From Planctomycetota bacterium (GTDB lineage: Bacteria; Planctomycetota; Planctomycetia; Planctomycetales; Planctomycetaceae), in NCBI GenBank assembly GCA_021781115.1, contig JAJXXL010000163.1, positions 1 to 44,248 on the forward strand: a stretch of DNA of 44,248 nt. The letters run 5' to 3'. The notes under the pieces are model-generated. The model had not been told where the DNA came from. It saw nothing but the letters and a program-made list of their open reading frames with translations, and did no database searches. The position numbers and the translations under genes are program-made. Positions 9,860 through 19,210 of the stretch are shown here, piece by piece (the first letter of the stretch is position 1; each line of letters starts with the position of its first letter).

Positions 9860-11554
9860 TTAACGTCCGTTTGCGCTCAGGGCGGCCAGCCCGTCGAGCG
9901 AATTCGCCCGCCGCACGGCAATCGCGCCGGGGTTGGCCGTCAGCGCTGCGACCGACAGGCCCGGCCCGGCGGGGAACAGTTCCCAGGCGGCCTCGGCCGG
10001 AACCGCCAGCCGCCCAGCGCGGCTGCGGGCAATCAACGGTGCAAAACGTGGCGTGTTGCGAACAAATAACGCGGCCTGATCGTCGGCAAAGATCTTGACC
10101 CAGTCGCTGCGGCCCGCCAGATAATTCGCTGGCCCGTGCTTCGTGGGGACGAGGGCAATTTCAGTATCGAATTGATCGAGCAGCGGCGTTTTTGCCGGCT
10201 GGTTTCGTGACACCTGCTGAAACGCGAGAAAATCACGTTCGAGCTGCATGGGGTACACGGTGCGGTACCGACCGTCGAACGCCACCCGGCTCTGGGGAAA
10301 AAGGTGCCATAGCACGTACTGGCCCCAACCGTACTCTGTGACAAGATTGCCCGAGATTCCTTCGGCAACCATCAGCCGCACCGCCCGCGCCGGCACACCC
10401 GGCACGTCGCGTCGAACTTCGGTCGCGATGTTCCAGGGAAGCATTCCATGCCGCCACATCGACCAGGAGTCGTGGGCTTGCAGCGCGACGAGCGCCAGCA
10501 CCAGGGCCAGCGTCGCCACCCAGCGCCCCCCCGGTGCACCGGCAAGCTGTCTCGCGACATGCGGGAATAAGCGGTTCAAACCGTCGGAAAGCGATCCGGG
10601 CAACAGCACCATCACGGCGATGCACAACAGGGCGATATGCCGAATGTGCATAAGGCCCTGCACTGTCACTACGGCCAAAATCAGCAGATCGATCCATTTC
10701 CAGCGTTTCGACCAGGGCAGCGCGAGTGCCATGATGACAAACGGCAGGTAATACCCCGGCGACTGGCGCGCGCCCCACAGCGGTTGCCATTCGCGTACCA
10801 TCTGTTCAGGAATGAGGTGGTCCCAGAGCATCGAATATAGCGATGCACCGTAAGGGTTTAAAAGCGTCGCCGCGACCGACAGTCCGCAAACTGCACTGAA
10901 TTTCATGCAGTCGCCCCACCGCCCCGCGCCGGCCATGCAGCGTGCCGCGCCGGCCCCCGCAAATACGGCCATCAAGCCCACGCCGGCCAAAAAGCCGCCG
11001 TGCAGGTTGACCCACAATGCCGCCAGCACGGGCAACGACCAGATTTTTCGCGAACGGGGGTTGTCCCAATGCTCACGCAAAATCGCCAGGACCAGGGCGA
11101 ACAGGGCAAATGTCGCCAGTTGCGGCCTGATGAACGCCACGAAATTGGCCAGGCAAAGCGCTCCAAACACCCACAGGCAAATCGCCGCCGCCACGCTGCC
11201 CCGCGCCCGGCGCAGCGACCAGGCAGCCACGAAAAACACAGTGGCCACCGCCAAGTTCCTCCAGATCCACAGGCCGGTATTGCCGGCATGATTCCAGATC
11301 CACCCGTACGCATATTCGGTGAGCCACTCGTGGTTGACCCACGCTGCATGAGGCGCCGTGTATGAAAACGGGTCGGTGCGTTCGAGCCAGATCCCCTGGG
11401 CAATCGCTCGCAGACCGTACAGCGTATGCCCCCACAAATCGGGGTCGGCGATTGTCATTCCGCAACTGTACAGCAAGCACCCGAGCAGCACCAACGCCAG
11501 CAATTTACGCTGTTCACTGCGGCATACTTTCGTCGGCTGGTTTGTCAAATGCAT
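9860..11554 (-). CDS. Multi-spanning membrane protein, GT-C-like architecture
   Basis: ADPDLWGHTLYGLRAIAQGIWLERTDPFSYTAPHAAWVNHEWLTEYAYGW with ~10 hydrophobic segments. Confidence 0.7.
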   Translation of the reverse strand: MHLTNQPTKVCRSEQRKLLALVLLGCLLYSCGMTIADPDLWGHTLYGLRAIAQGIWLERTDPFSYTAPHAAWVNHEWLTEYAYGWIWNHAGNTGLWIWRNLAVATVFFVAAWSLRRARGSVAAAICLWVFGALCLANFVAFIRPQLATFALFALVLAILREHWDNPRSRKIWSLPVLAALWVNLHGGFLAGVGLMAVFAGAGAARCMAGAGRWGDCMKFSAVCGLSVAATLLNPYGASLYSMLWDHLIPEQMVREWQPLWGARQSPGYYLPFVIMALALPWSKRWKWIDLLILAVVTVQGLMHIRHIALLCIAVMVLLPGSLSDGLNRLFPHVARQLAGAPGGRWVATLALVLALVALQAHDSWSMWRHGMLPWNIATEVRRDVPGVPARAVRLMVAEGISGNLVTEYGWGQYVLWHLFPQSRVAFDGRYRTVYPMQLERDFLAFQQVSRNQPAKTPLLDQFDTEIALVPTKHGPANYLAGRSDWVKIFADDQAALFVRNTPRFAPLIARSRAGRLAVPAEAAWELFPAGPGLSVAALTANPGAIAVRRANSLDGLAALSANGR

Positions 11555-11677
11555 GTTTCCCGAGAGAGCAAGCGCCCCCCTGCATTGCGACCTGGCGCCG
11601 CAACTGCAATTCGGGTGGCGTGAGGGAGGAAACCGGAATCAACGCATCGCGGTTGGCCGGCTGGAGTGCGCGCCTGG

Positions 11678-12256
11678 CTATTCGTCAATTTGCAGCGAGC
11701 TGACCTGCAAGACCTGCCCGCTGATCGAAAATCCGAATACCTTGAGCCAGTCGGGAACCGGCTGGTTACCTGAAAAGTTTGACAGCACGCACACGGTCAC
11801 GCGGACTTCGTTTGAATTGAGCGTCGCCGGGTTCGGTTGCGTGAACGCAATCGAGGTGTTGCCGGTTTGAACTTTGGGATTGGTTCCGTTTTCGATCGTC
11901 AGTAACGCGCCGTCAGTGTTATTGGTGCCGCTCGTGCTCAAACTGATGTGATGCAGCGCCAGGATCGACTCGACCACGGTCGCGATGTCTGACGTGCTGG
12001 TGTTGACACGCACACCTTCGCGTGCGCCTTCAATCGCAGCCGTCGTCACCGCAGCCTTCACGAGCATCATCAAGCCGAACTCAAACGCCGCCGTGGTGGC
12101 AATCACCAGAATCGGCAGTGCCAGAATTACTTCGACATACACCGAGGCCCGTCGGCGTGATGCGTTTGAACGCCGGGGCGGCTTCCTGCCGTCGCGGCGC
12201 ACACCGGCCAGGTCATTGGTCGCTCGATCACCCGAGGTTATGCGATGGTCAAACAT
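11678..12256 (-). CDS. TadE-like pseudopilin
   Basis: N-terminal SRRRASVYVEVILALPILVIATTAAFEFGLMMLVKAAVTTAAIEGAREG. Confidence 0.75.
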   Translation of the reverse strand: MFDHRITSGDRATNDLAGVRRDGRKPPRRSNASRRRASVYVEVILALPILVIATTAAFEFGLMMLVKAAVTTAAIEGAREGVRVNTSTSDIATVVESILALHHISLSTSGTNNTDGALLTIENGTNPKVQTGNTSIAFTQPNPATLNSNEVRVTVCVLSNFSGNQPVPDWLKVFGFSISGQVLQVSSLQIDE

Positions 12257-12978
12257 GGGGCGGCGACTGTCTGTGGGAAGGGCGACAAGATGGGCGCGGG
12301 GAACTTGATCAGCGTCATTAACACGCGATGATCATCGCGCGTTAACGGTTGGATACAGCGACGGCGTGCGTCGCCACCGGTGTTGACAAACCCGAATTGC
12401 AAAACCAGTGGCGCCGCGAAGCTTTTGTGTACCGAAGCTTTGATTCGCGCCGTGATCACAACTCGCGATTGATCAGCATATCGCGTGCCAGCACACGGTT
12501 CAGCAATCTTTCGCGCGGCTCGAAATCGGCGTGCACCGGGAGAGTATCGTGAAACACTCCGTTCCAATTGCGTCTGAACCCACGCCAATTTCGTGGTTCG
12601 CCGCACCCTGCATGACGTTGCACAAAAACACCGCGCCCCGATGTTTGACGGATTTCGGCAACATCACATTCCGCCTATCGGCGGCGGCGGGTTGATTGTA
12701 GTGCAATTTGGCAAACAGCGTCGTTGGGCGAGGCAAGCGACCGTATTATGCGAAACGATGCGGCGATTTCGCGATACCCCGTCCCGTGCGGCGCCGCCCC
12801 CCGGTCTCCTGAAACCCTCTTGGAAACGATGATTTCACCGCGTGGACTGCGCACTGGCATAAGGGTTGCAATGTCGATCGTCTGCGTTTGTGCACTTTCG
12901 GTCGCCGCGCCATGCCGCCGACCGCGCGACTTCACCAATCGCCGCTGGCCCTCTTCTCGACAGGCAAAAGTGGTCACG

Positions 12979-13572
12979 ATGGTTTTTTCCACACAGGCTT
13001 TGGCGACAGGGCGACACAACCGGAAGCCGGTTCAGTATTACCGGTCGTCCCACGCCGCCCCGCACGCGAACGCGCGGCGACGCAATGGCGTTGTCACGCT
13101 CGAACTGATCCTGGCGTTTCCGATTCTGTTCACGCTGCTGCTCGTGATCATTGAATTTGGTTTGATCTTTTCCGCGAGCAGCCACGTTTCCGCGGCCAGT
13201 CGCCTGGGGGCCAAGGTGGCTTCCAAGGCGGGCACCGTGGCGGGCCTGCAAGCGCTCATGCCACCCGTCTCCAGCAGCCCCGGTCCGCTGGCCACCGAAA
13301 TCAACCGCTATCTGACCTCCGCCGGGTTTGTAACCAGCGCCTGCCAGGTCACGCTTCAATACAACAACGGTGGCAACCAGGTGCTGACCGACCCCAGCGG
13401 CGGCGGGACGTGTAATTGCTCCGCCCCCACGGCCAATTTTCCCCCCACAAACTACGTCCGGGTGACCGTGTGCGTGCCGCTTTCGCAGAATGTCCCTGAC
13501 CTGCTCACGATGTTCGGCTTCTCGTTGACAAACCGCTCGCTCGAGCATACCACCACGTTCCAACTCCAATGA
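12979..13572 (+). CDS. TadE-like pseudopilin
   Basis: ARRRNGVVTLELILAFPILFTLLLVIIEFGLIFSASSHVSAASRLGAKVASKAG; start trimmed from 12724 to ATG 12979; overlaps next gene by 4 nt (ATGA). Confidence 0.75.
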   Translation: MVFSTQALATGRHNRKPVQYYRSSHAAPHANARRRNGVVTLELILAFPILFTLLLVIIEFGLIFSASSHVSAASRLGAKVASKAGTVAGLQALMPPVSSSPGPLATEINRYLTSAGFVTSACQVTLQYNNGGNQVLTDPSGGGTCNCSAPTANFPPTNYVRVTVCVPLSQNVPDLLTMFGFSLTNRSLEHTTTFQLQ

Positions 13573-14219
13573 CCGACGCCATGCGCATACATCACGGCAA
13601 TGTTCGCCGAAATCCATTCACGCGATCGGCTGCCACTCGGGCAAACGTCGCCGGGGCGCTGCGTCGAGGTACTCACCGGCGGGCCGGCGTGGCAACGGTT
13701 TGGGTCATTCTGACCGTCCCGGCCATTTTTACGATGCTTGTATTCGTCAGCGACATTGCCAATCTTTGGCTGGCTCGCATCGAATTGGGCAACGCGCTCG
13801 AAGCGGGCGCACTGGCCGCCGCCGAAGAGTGGGCGCAGGGCAGCAGCACCACGCAGGCCCGCACCATTGCGCAGGATTACGCGTTTGCCAATAATGTCAT
13901 CGGCCAGCCGGTCAGCCTCGGTTCGAACCAGGATCTCGCGCAGGGACCGAATGACAATGCGAGCTGCACGGGCGATATTGTACTCGGGGCTGTTGATGTT
14001 CTTACGTTCACTTTCAGCGCGGGGACTGCACCGGGACCTCCCTCAACCCGGCATTTCGGCGTGAAAACGCAAAAAACGGTTGTCGTGCCCAGTCTCTGGA
14101 CCAGCCTGTTCGGCTTCACGCCCGGCCCGTATGAGGTGACAGCGCACGCCATTGCGATGTGCCCCGCGACGGGCACTCCGGCCCAACTCGTGCATATCAA
14201 TACCTTTACCTGCCCATAA
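13569..14219 (+). CDS. TadG/TadE-like pilus assembly protein
   Basis: RRAGVATVWVILTVPAIFTMLVFVSDIANLWLARIELGNALEAGALAAAEEWAQG. Confidence 0.7.
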   Translation: MTDAMRIHHGNVRRNPFTRSAATRANVAGALRRGTHRRAGVATVWVILTVPAIFTMLVFVSDIANLWLARIELGNALEAGALAAAEEWAQGSSTTQARTIAQDYAFANNVIGQPVSLGSNQDLAQGPNDNASCTGDIVLGAVDVLTFTFSAGTAPGPPSTRHFGVKTQKTVVVPSLWTSLFGFTPGPYEVTAHAIAMCPATGTPAQLVHINTFTCP

Positions 14220-14253
14220 CGCGGCGTGTTGACCCCGCCAAGCGGGCGAGCCC

Positions 14254-15228
14254 TCAATTCATGCCCCGCCCCGTGTAATTGACGAGTGTCAGCTCACTTT
14301 CAGGCACCGGCAACTCGTGAATCGCTGCCGCGGCGGCGTCGAGCAAAGCCACCGCCTCAAGCGCCGCGGGCTCCAGTGCGTCTGACCACTCCTTGGGTAA
14401 TGGTTCGGCGCGGCCGCCTTGCCAGTAGTTTGTCACCGGCTCGGTGCTGGTGTGGCATACCCCGCCCAGATACTCGCCCGCCATGACGAACGCGCGAACC
14501 ACCCAAAACCGCCCCGTACGCAGCGGCGGGACGATGCGCTCCTGCAGCAGGTGCTTCCCGGAAAACCGATGCGGTGGCTCGTCTTTCGCCGCAACCTGCA
14601 CGCCATGCCCGCCCCAGCCGATGCGCGGTTTGACAACATAGCCTTCGGCAAACAGGTCGGCGTGTTCCTGCAAGATGCGGGACACTTCGGCGGCGCTTTC
14701 GACGGCAAAGCCGCGCGGCGTGCGAAACGTGGCCGCGGCTTGCACCGCCTGGCTGCAGCGCCACTTGTCGCGAACTGCAACCCACGCGCAATTCGGATTG
14801 ATCACCCGCACCCCGGCCCGCTCGTAAGACCAGGGCAAGCCATACCACCAGCGAAATATGCTGCCCGGCCGCACAGGGCGGCCGTCGCGGTCGATCAGTT
14901 CAGTACGCGGATCCTCGTTCGCTTCGACGTTGCAGATGACCGGCGGCTCGCGCAAATGCGGCATCAACCTGGCGGCGATGAAGCACGCGTCTTCGTCAGC
15001 GTCGGGAAACGGGTCGCCGGCCCGCCACAACAAGCAGGGCGTACCACCCGCCGCATTCATTGCTGCGGCGGTTAATGCAAAGGGGCGGTCATTGCCCACG
15101 AGTTCCTGGTATTCGCCCAACATATGCGACGCCCGATTTGCCTCGAGGAAAACCGGCTCGCCCCGGCGGTCGAACATGAAATCCAGCCCCGCCCACCAAT
15201 AGTGCCTGACGACAATCGACTGTGCCAC
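14254..15228 (-). CDS. ATP-grasp domain protein of unusual motif order
   Basis: GLDFMFDRRGEPVFLEANRASHML near the N-terminus; pre-ATP-grasp-like INPNCAWVAVRDKW; GYVVKPRIGWGGHGV...LLQERIV. GTG start at 15228 preferred to ATG at 15264. Confidence 0.7.
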   Translation of the reverse strand: MAQSIVVRHYWWAGLDFMFDRRGEPVFLEANRASHMLGEYQELVGNDRPFALTAAAMNAAGGTPCLLWRAGDPFPDADEDACFIAARLMPHLREPPVICNVEANEDPRTELIDRDGRPVRPGSIFRWWYGLPWSYERAGVRVINPNCAWVAVRDKWRCSQAVQAAATFRTPRGFAVESAAEVSRILQEHADLFAEGYVVKPRIGWGGHGVQVAAKDEPPHRFSGKHLLQERIVPPLRTGRFWVVRAFVMAGEYLGGVCHTSTEPVTNYWQGGRAEPLPKEWSDALEPAALEAVALLDAAAAAIHELPVPESELTLVNYTGRGMN

Positions 15229-15393
15229 AACGCCCGTTCCCCCATTCAGAGATTCAACGCACATCGACTGAACGGCAGGCGATTATTGCATTTGCGATTT
15301 CGAGTCGTGACAAATCGCCGGCCTGGGAACCGAACCGAAAATCGCCCGTGCGGGGCGAAATTCGCTAATCGGGAAAAAATTGAGAAAATCGTA

Positions 15394-15422
15394 TTGACCA
15401 ATTTCGGCGAAGACTCTATTTT
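15394..15422 (+). promoter_or_regulatory. sigma70-like promoter for candidate small RNA
   Basis: TTGACC (15394-15399), 17-nt spacer, TATTTT (15417-15422). Confidence 0.5.
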
Positions 15423-15428
15423 CCCGCC

Positions 15429-15604
15429 TCATTGAACGGACGCAATCACCCCTCTCACGCTCACTTCAACTACCACCATTCAACCGCTCAGCGAACGACG
15501 CGGCACGTCGGCCCTTGATCGTCCACTGCGTTTGATCCAATCGCCCCGGAAGTAGCGGATGTCCTTTGCCCCCCTGGGACCCGCTGCTTCCGGGTGTTTT
15601 TTTT
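15429..15604 (+). ncRNA. Candidate intergenic small RNA
   Basis: Promoter-like boxes, G-depleted segment 15443-15485, small hairpin CGACG-CGGCA-CGTCG (15496-15510), strong intrinsic terminator; no convincing + strand ORF. Confidence 0.5.
15545..15604 (+). terminator. Rho-independent terminator
   Basis: CCCGGAAGTAGCGG (15545-15558) pairs with CCGCTGCTTCCGGG (15581-15594), stem extended by GTCC/GGAC across a bulge, followed by TGTTTTTTTT (T8 at 15597-15604). Confidence 0.8.
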
Positions 15605-15738
15605 CTGATTGGGATCTTTCCGGCAGCGATCTGCGATCCTGGAGCAACCTCAATTGCCACGCGGTTCGGGCGGCAGGCGACGGGGCGTGCGAACGCACCA
15701 TTCAGGAGCTTGGGGCTCATCGCTGACGGTCGAACCGT

Positions 15739-17013
15739 TCATCCGGCGGCCACGGGTGCACTGCGATAGCGGCTCGTGGTTTCGGCAACGGGAAAACCTT
15801 CAATCTTGCCGATGACCACCACGCCCGAATCGGTCACGGTAAAGCCGCGGGCCCGGTCTTGATCGAGGTTGTACCCCACCTCCATCTGTTCGGGAATTCG
15901 CACCCCCTTGTCAAGAATCGCCCGGCGGACCTTGGCATGCCGCCCGATATCGACCCCTTCGAACAAAATCGAATCTTCGACCACGGCCCAACTGTTGACG
16001 CGCACGTTGGGCGACAACACCGAGCGCTGCACCCGCCCGCCGGAAATAATCGACCCCGAGCAGACCATGCTGTCGAGCGCCTGCCCGGCGCGGGGGTTGC
16101 CGCCCCCCATTTCGGCAAACACGAATTTGGGCGGCGGCGACGGCGGCTGATACGTGCGAATTGGCCAGGTGCCGTCGTACAGGTTGAGTTCAGGGGCAAC
16201 GGCAACCAGATCCATGTTGGCTTCGTAATAGGCGTCGAGCGTGCCCACGTCGCGCCAATATCGGCTTTTGCCCGTATTTTTGTCATGAAACGGAAACGCC
16301 CGCACCACGTGCGAATGCAGCACCGACGGGATGATGTTCTTGCCGAAATCATGCGAACTGTCGGCCTGGGTCGCGTCGCGGCACAACTGGTCGAACAGGA
16401 AATTCGCGTTGAACACGTAAATGCCCATCGACGCCAGGCATTGTGTCGGGTCGTCGGGCAGCGGCTCGGGGTGCTTCGGCTTTTCCTTGAAATTGATCAC
16501 CCGGTGGTTCGTGTCAATGTGCATCACGCCGAACTGGTCGCCGTCTTTGAGCGGAACGGGAATGCAGCCGATCGTCACATCGGCCCCGGCATCGATATGG
16601 TCGCGCACCAGTTCCGCATAGTCCATCTTGTAAATGTGGTCGCCTGACAGAATGACGACGTAGTCGGGGTTGCTCTTTTCGATGCTGTAAATGTTCTGGT
16701 ATACGGCATCAGCCGTACCCTGATACCAGTGTTCGTCGATCCGCTGCTGCGGCGGCAGGACGTCGACAAACTCGTCGAGTTCGCGGCACAAAAACCGCCA
16801 CCCCAGGTTGATGTGACGGTCGAGGCTCGCCGCCTTGTATTGCGTCAGAATCAGGATCTGTCGCAAGCCGCTGTTGATGCAGTTCGACAGCGTAAAGTCG
16901 ATGATCCTGTAGATTCCGCCAAACGGCACCGCGGGCTTGGCGCGATCGCGCGTCAGCGGCTCCAGCCGCACTCCTTTGCCCCCGGCCAATACCAAGGCCA
17001 GAACTCGACTCAT
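15739..17013 (-). CDS. glgC: Glucose-1-phosphate adenylyltransferase
   Basis: MSRVLALVLAGGKGVRLEPLTRDRAKPAVPFGGIYRIIDFTLSNCINSGLRQILILTQYKAASLDRHINLGW; start moved from 17409 to ATG 17013. Confidence 0.95.
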   Translation of the reverse strand: MSRVLALVLAGGKGVRLEPLTRDRAKPAVPFGGIYRIIDFTLSNCINSGLRQILILTQYKAASLDRHINLGWRFLCRELDEFVDVLPPQQRIDEHWYQGTADAVYQNIYSIEKSNPDYVVILSGDHIYKMDYAELVRDHIDAGADVTIGCIPVPLKDGDQFGVMHIDTNHRVINFKEKPKHPEPLPDDPTQCLASMGIYVFNANFLFDQLCRDATQADSSHDFGKNIIPSVLHSHVVRAFPFHDKNTGKSRYWRDVGTLDAYYEANMDLVAVAPELNLYDGTWPIRTYQPPSPPPKFVFAEMGGGNPRAGQALDSMVCSGSIISGGRVQRSVLSPNVRVNSWAVVEDSILFEGVDIGRHAKVRRAILDKGVRIPEQMEVGYNLDQDRARGFTVTDSGVVVIGKIEGFPVAETTSRYRSAPVAAG

Positions 17014-17160
17014 CCTGCACTCTCCTCGTCCTGAACTTCGCTCGCTTACCTGAGGCTGGCTGGCAGAGCCGAAACTTTGCGGCCTCAGCGCTTGCAATCT
17101 CCTGTGGCACGATATTATATACCGATCGAAACGAAAAGGGTAATGGCCAAGGCGTGCGAC

Positions 17161-19125
17161 ATGGATCGTCAGAATCAGCTCAATGCCGCACAGCGTGAAG
17201 CGGTTGAAACGCTTAGCGGCCCAGTGCTCATTCTGGCAGGCGCGGGTACCGGCAAAACCCGCGTCATTACGCACCGCATGGCCGAACTGATCCGCCGGGG
17301 CACACCCCCCGAACGCATTCTGTCGGTTACGTTCACCAACAAGGCGGCCCGCGAAATGCGCGAACGCGCGGTGCGCCTGTTGGGCGCGGGCCGCAAGCCC
17401 CACCCGCACGTTTCAACCTTTCACTCGTTGTGCTCGCACATCTTGCGGCAGGAAATCTGGCGACTGGGTTACCCCGCCGAGTTCGTCATTCTCGACCGCG
17501 GCGACCAGGAATCGCAGGCCCGCACCGCACTGCGCGATATTCGCGTCGCCGAAGAGAAGCTGCGGCCCGCCGACCTGATCAACATCATCAGCCGCTGGAA
17601 AATGGTGGGCGTCGAACCCGAAGCCGCCGCCGAGGCCGCGCAAAACCCGCGCGACGTCCTGGCCGCGACAGCTTACCGCCGGTATCAGAAAAACATGAAG
17701 GCCAGCGCGTCGGTCGACTTCGATGACCTGCTGCTGCTCACCTCGCGGATTTTCGAAAATTTTCCCGAGGCCCTCTCCCGTTGGCAGGCCCGTTTCGACC
17801 ACGTGCAGATCGACGAATACCAGGACACCAACGGCATTCAGTTTGACCTCGTCGAAGCGCTCGTTCGCCCGCACCACAATCTCTGCGTCGTCGGCGACGA
17901 CGACCAGTCAATTTATGGCTGGCGCGGCGCCGACCTGCGGCACATTCTCGGCTTTGCCGAGGCCTTTCCCGGAACGCGCGTGATTCGCCTGCAAGACAAT
18001 TACCGCTGCACCGACCAGATCCTGCAATTGGCCAACAACCTGGTGCGGCACAATAAAAGCCGCCACGAAAAGCACCTGATCCCCCACAAGTTTGCCAGCC
18101 AGAGCGTGCGGTACCTCGAATTTCCCGACGACATCAAGGAGGCCGAGCATGTCGTGCGCGAAATTCAATATCTCGTCAATGAACAGCAGGTTCTGCCGGG
18201 CGACGCGGCGATTCTGTTCCGCACGAATGAACAGCCGCGCGTGTTTGAAACCCAGCTTCGCAAAGCCCGCCTGCCCTACGTCGTACTCGGCAGCATGTCG
18301 TTTTTTGACCGCCGCGAGATTCGCGACCTGCTCGCATATCTGAAGGTGCTGTGGCGTCCCGAAGACGACATTTCCCTGCTGCGAATCATCAACGTTCCTG
18401 CGCGGGGCATCGGGGCCACGACGACCGAAAAAATCATGGCCCGCGCTGTGTTGAATCGACAGAAGTTCTGGGATGCATCGGCTGAGGCGGCCGCCGCCGG
18501 CGCTATCCCCAAAAAAATGGCCGATGCGCTCGTGGCGTTTCAACAACTGCTCAACCGGTTTCGCGCCGATTGCCGCGAACATCCGCAGCGGCTTGACGAA
18601 ATCCTGTCCCGGCTGATTGAGGAAATCGGCTACGAAGCCGAAATCGAAAAGCAGTACAAGGAACCGCCCGAACAGTTGATGCGCATGGCTGTGGTCGAAG
18701 ACCTCGTCAAGACGCTCAAAGACTATTGCGCCCAGGCCGCCGAGCCATCGCTGGGCGGCTTTCTTGAAGAAGCTGCACTGACCGGCAAGGACGAACAGGG
18801 CGACAAGGACGACAAACTCGCCGAAACCGGAGTCAAGCTGATGACCCTGCACAGTGCCAAAGGCCTGGAGTTTTCGCGGGTGTACCTCGTGGGCATGGAA
18901 GAAGGCTTGTTGCCGCACAAACGCTCGATCGACGACATGACCACCGCCGCGATTGACGAAGAACGCCGATTGGCCTACGTGGGCGTGACTCGCGCCAAAG
19001 ATTACCTAACGATTACCCGGGCCGCCCGGCGGATGAAATGGGGCCGTACGATCTTCACACAACCCTCACGGTTTCTCAACGAAATGCGTGCCGCCCACCC
19101 CACGCTTGAAACCAAAGACGAATAA
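17161..19125 (+). CDS. ATP-dependent DNA helicase, UvrD/PcrA family
   Basis: LNAAQREAVETLSGPVLILAGAGTGKTRVITHR, TFTNKAAREMRER, VVGDDDQSIYGWRGA, LMTLHSAKGLEF, EERRLAYVGVTRAKDYL. Confidence 0.95.
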   Translation: MDRQNQLNAAQREAVETLSGPVLILAGAGTGKTRVITHRMAELIRRGTPPERILSVTFTNKAAREMRERAVRLLGAGRKPHPHVSTFHSLCSHILRQEIWRLGYPAEFVILDRGDQESQARTALRDIRVAEEKLRPADLINIISRWKMVGVEPEAAAEAAQNPRDVLAATAYRRYQKNMKASASVDFDDLLLLTSRIFENFPEALSRWQARFDHVQIDEYQDTNGIQFDLVEALVRPHHNLCVVGDDDQSIYGWRGADLRHILGFAEAFPGTRVIRLQDNYRCTDQILQLANNLVRHNKSRHEKHLIPHKFASQSVRYLEFPDDIKEAEHVVREIQYLVNEQQVLPGDAAILFRTNEQPRVFETQLRKARLPYVVLGSMSFFDRREIRDLLAYLKVLWRPEDDISLLRIINVPARGIGATTTEKIMARAVLNRQKFWDASAEAAAAGAIPKKMADALVAFQQLLNRFRADCREHPQRLDEILSRLIEEIGYEAEIEKQYKEPPEQLMRMAVVEDLVKTLKDYCAQAAEPSLGGFLEEAALTGKDEQGDKDDKLAETGVKLMTLHSAKGLEFSRVYLVGMEEGLLPHKRSIDDMTTAAIDEERRLAYVGVTRAKDYLTITRAARRMKWGRTIFTQPSRFLNEMRAAHPTLETKDE

Positions 19126-19210
19126 GCCAAACTCATCGCACTGAAATATAACAGACATTCATAAATAAGAACGCCATCCTGACACCTGCGACCAAAGTCC
19201 CGACGAAAAG

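Noticed and set aside
12257-12978. Possible hidden gene in the 0.7-kb divergent intergenic region between the TadE genes
   Set aside because: Competing short ORFs show no motif or pilin-like N-terminus; small hairpins (e.g. CCGCC-TATC-GGCGG) lack T-tracts, so no feature could be supported.
17908-18918. 336-aa minus-strand ORF antisense to the UvrD-like helicase
   Set aside because: Fully inside a gene with all helicase motifs; shadow ORF.
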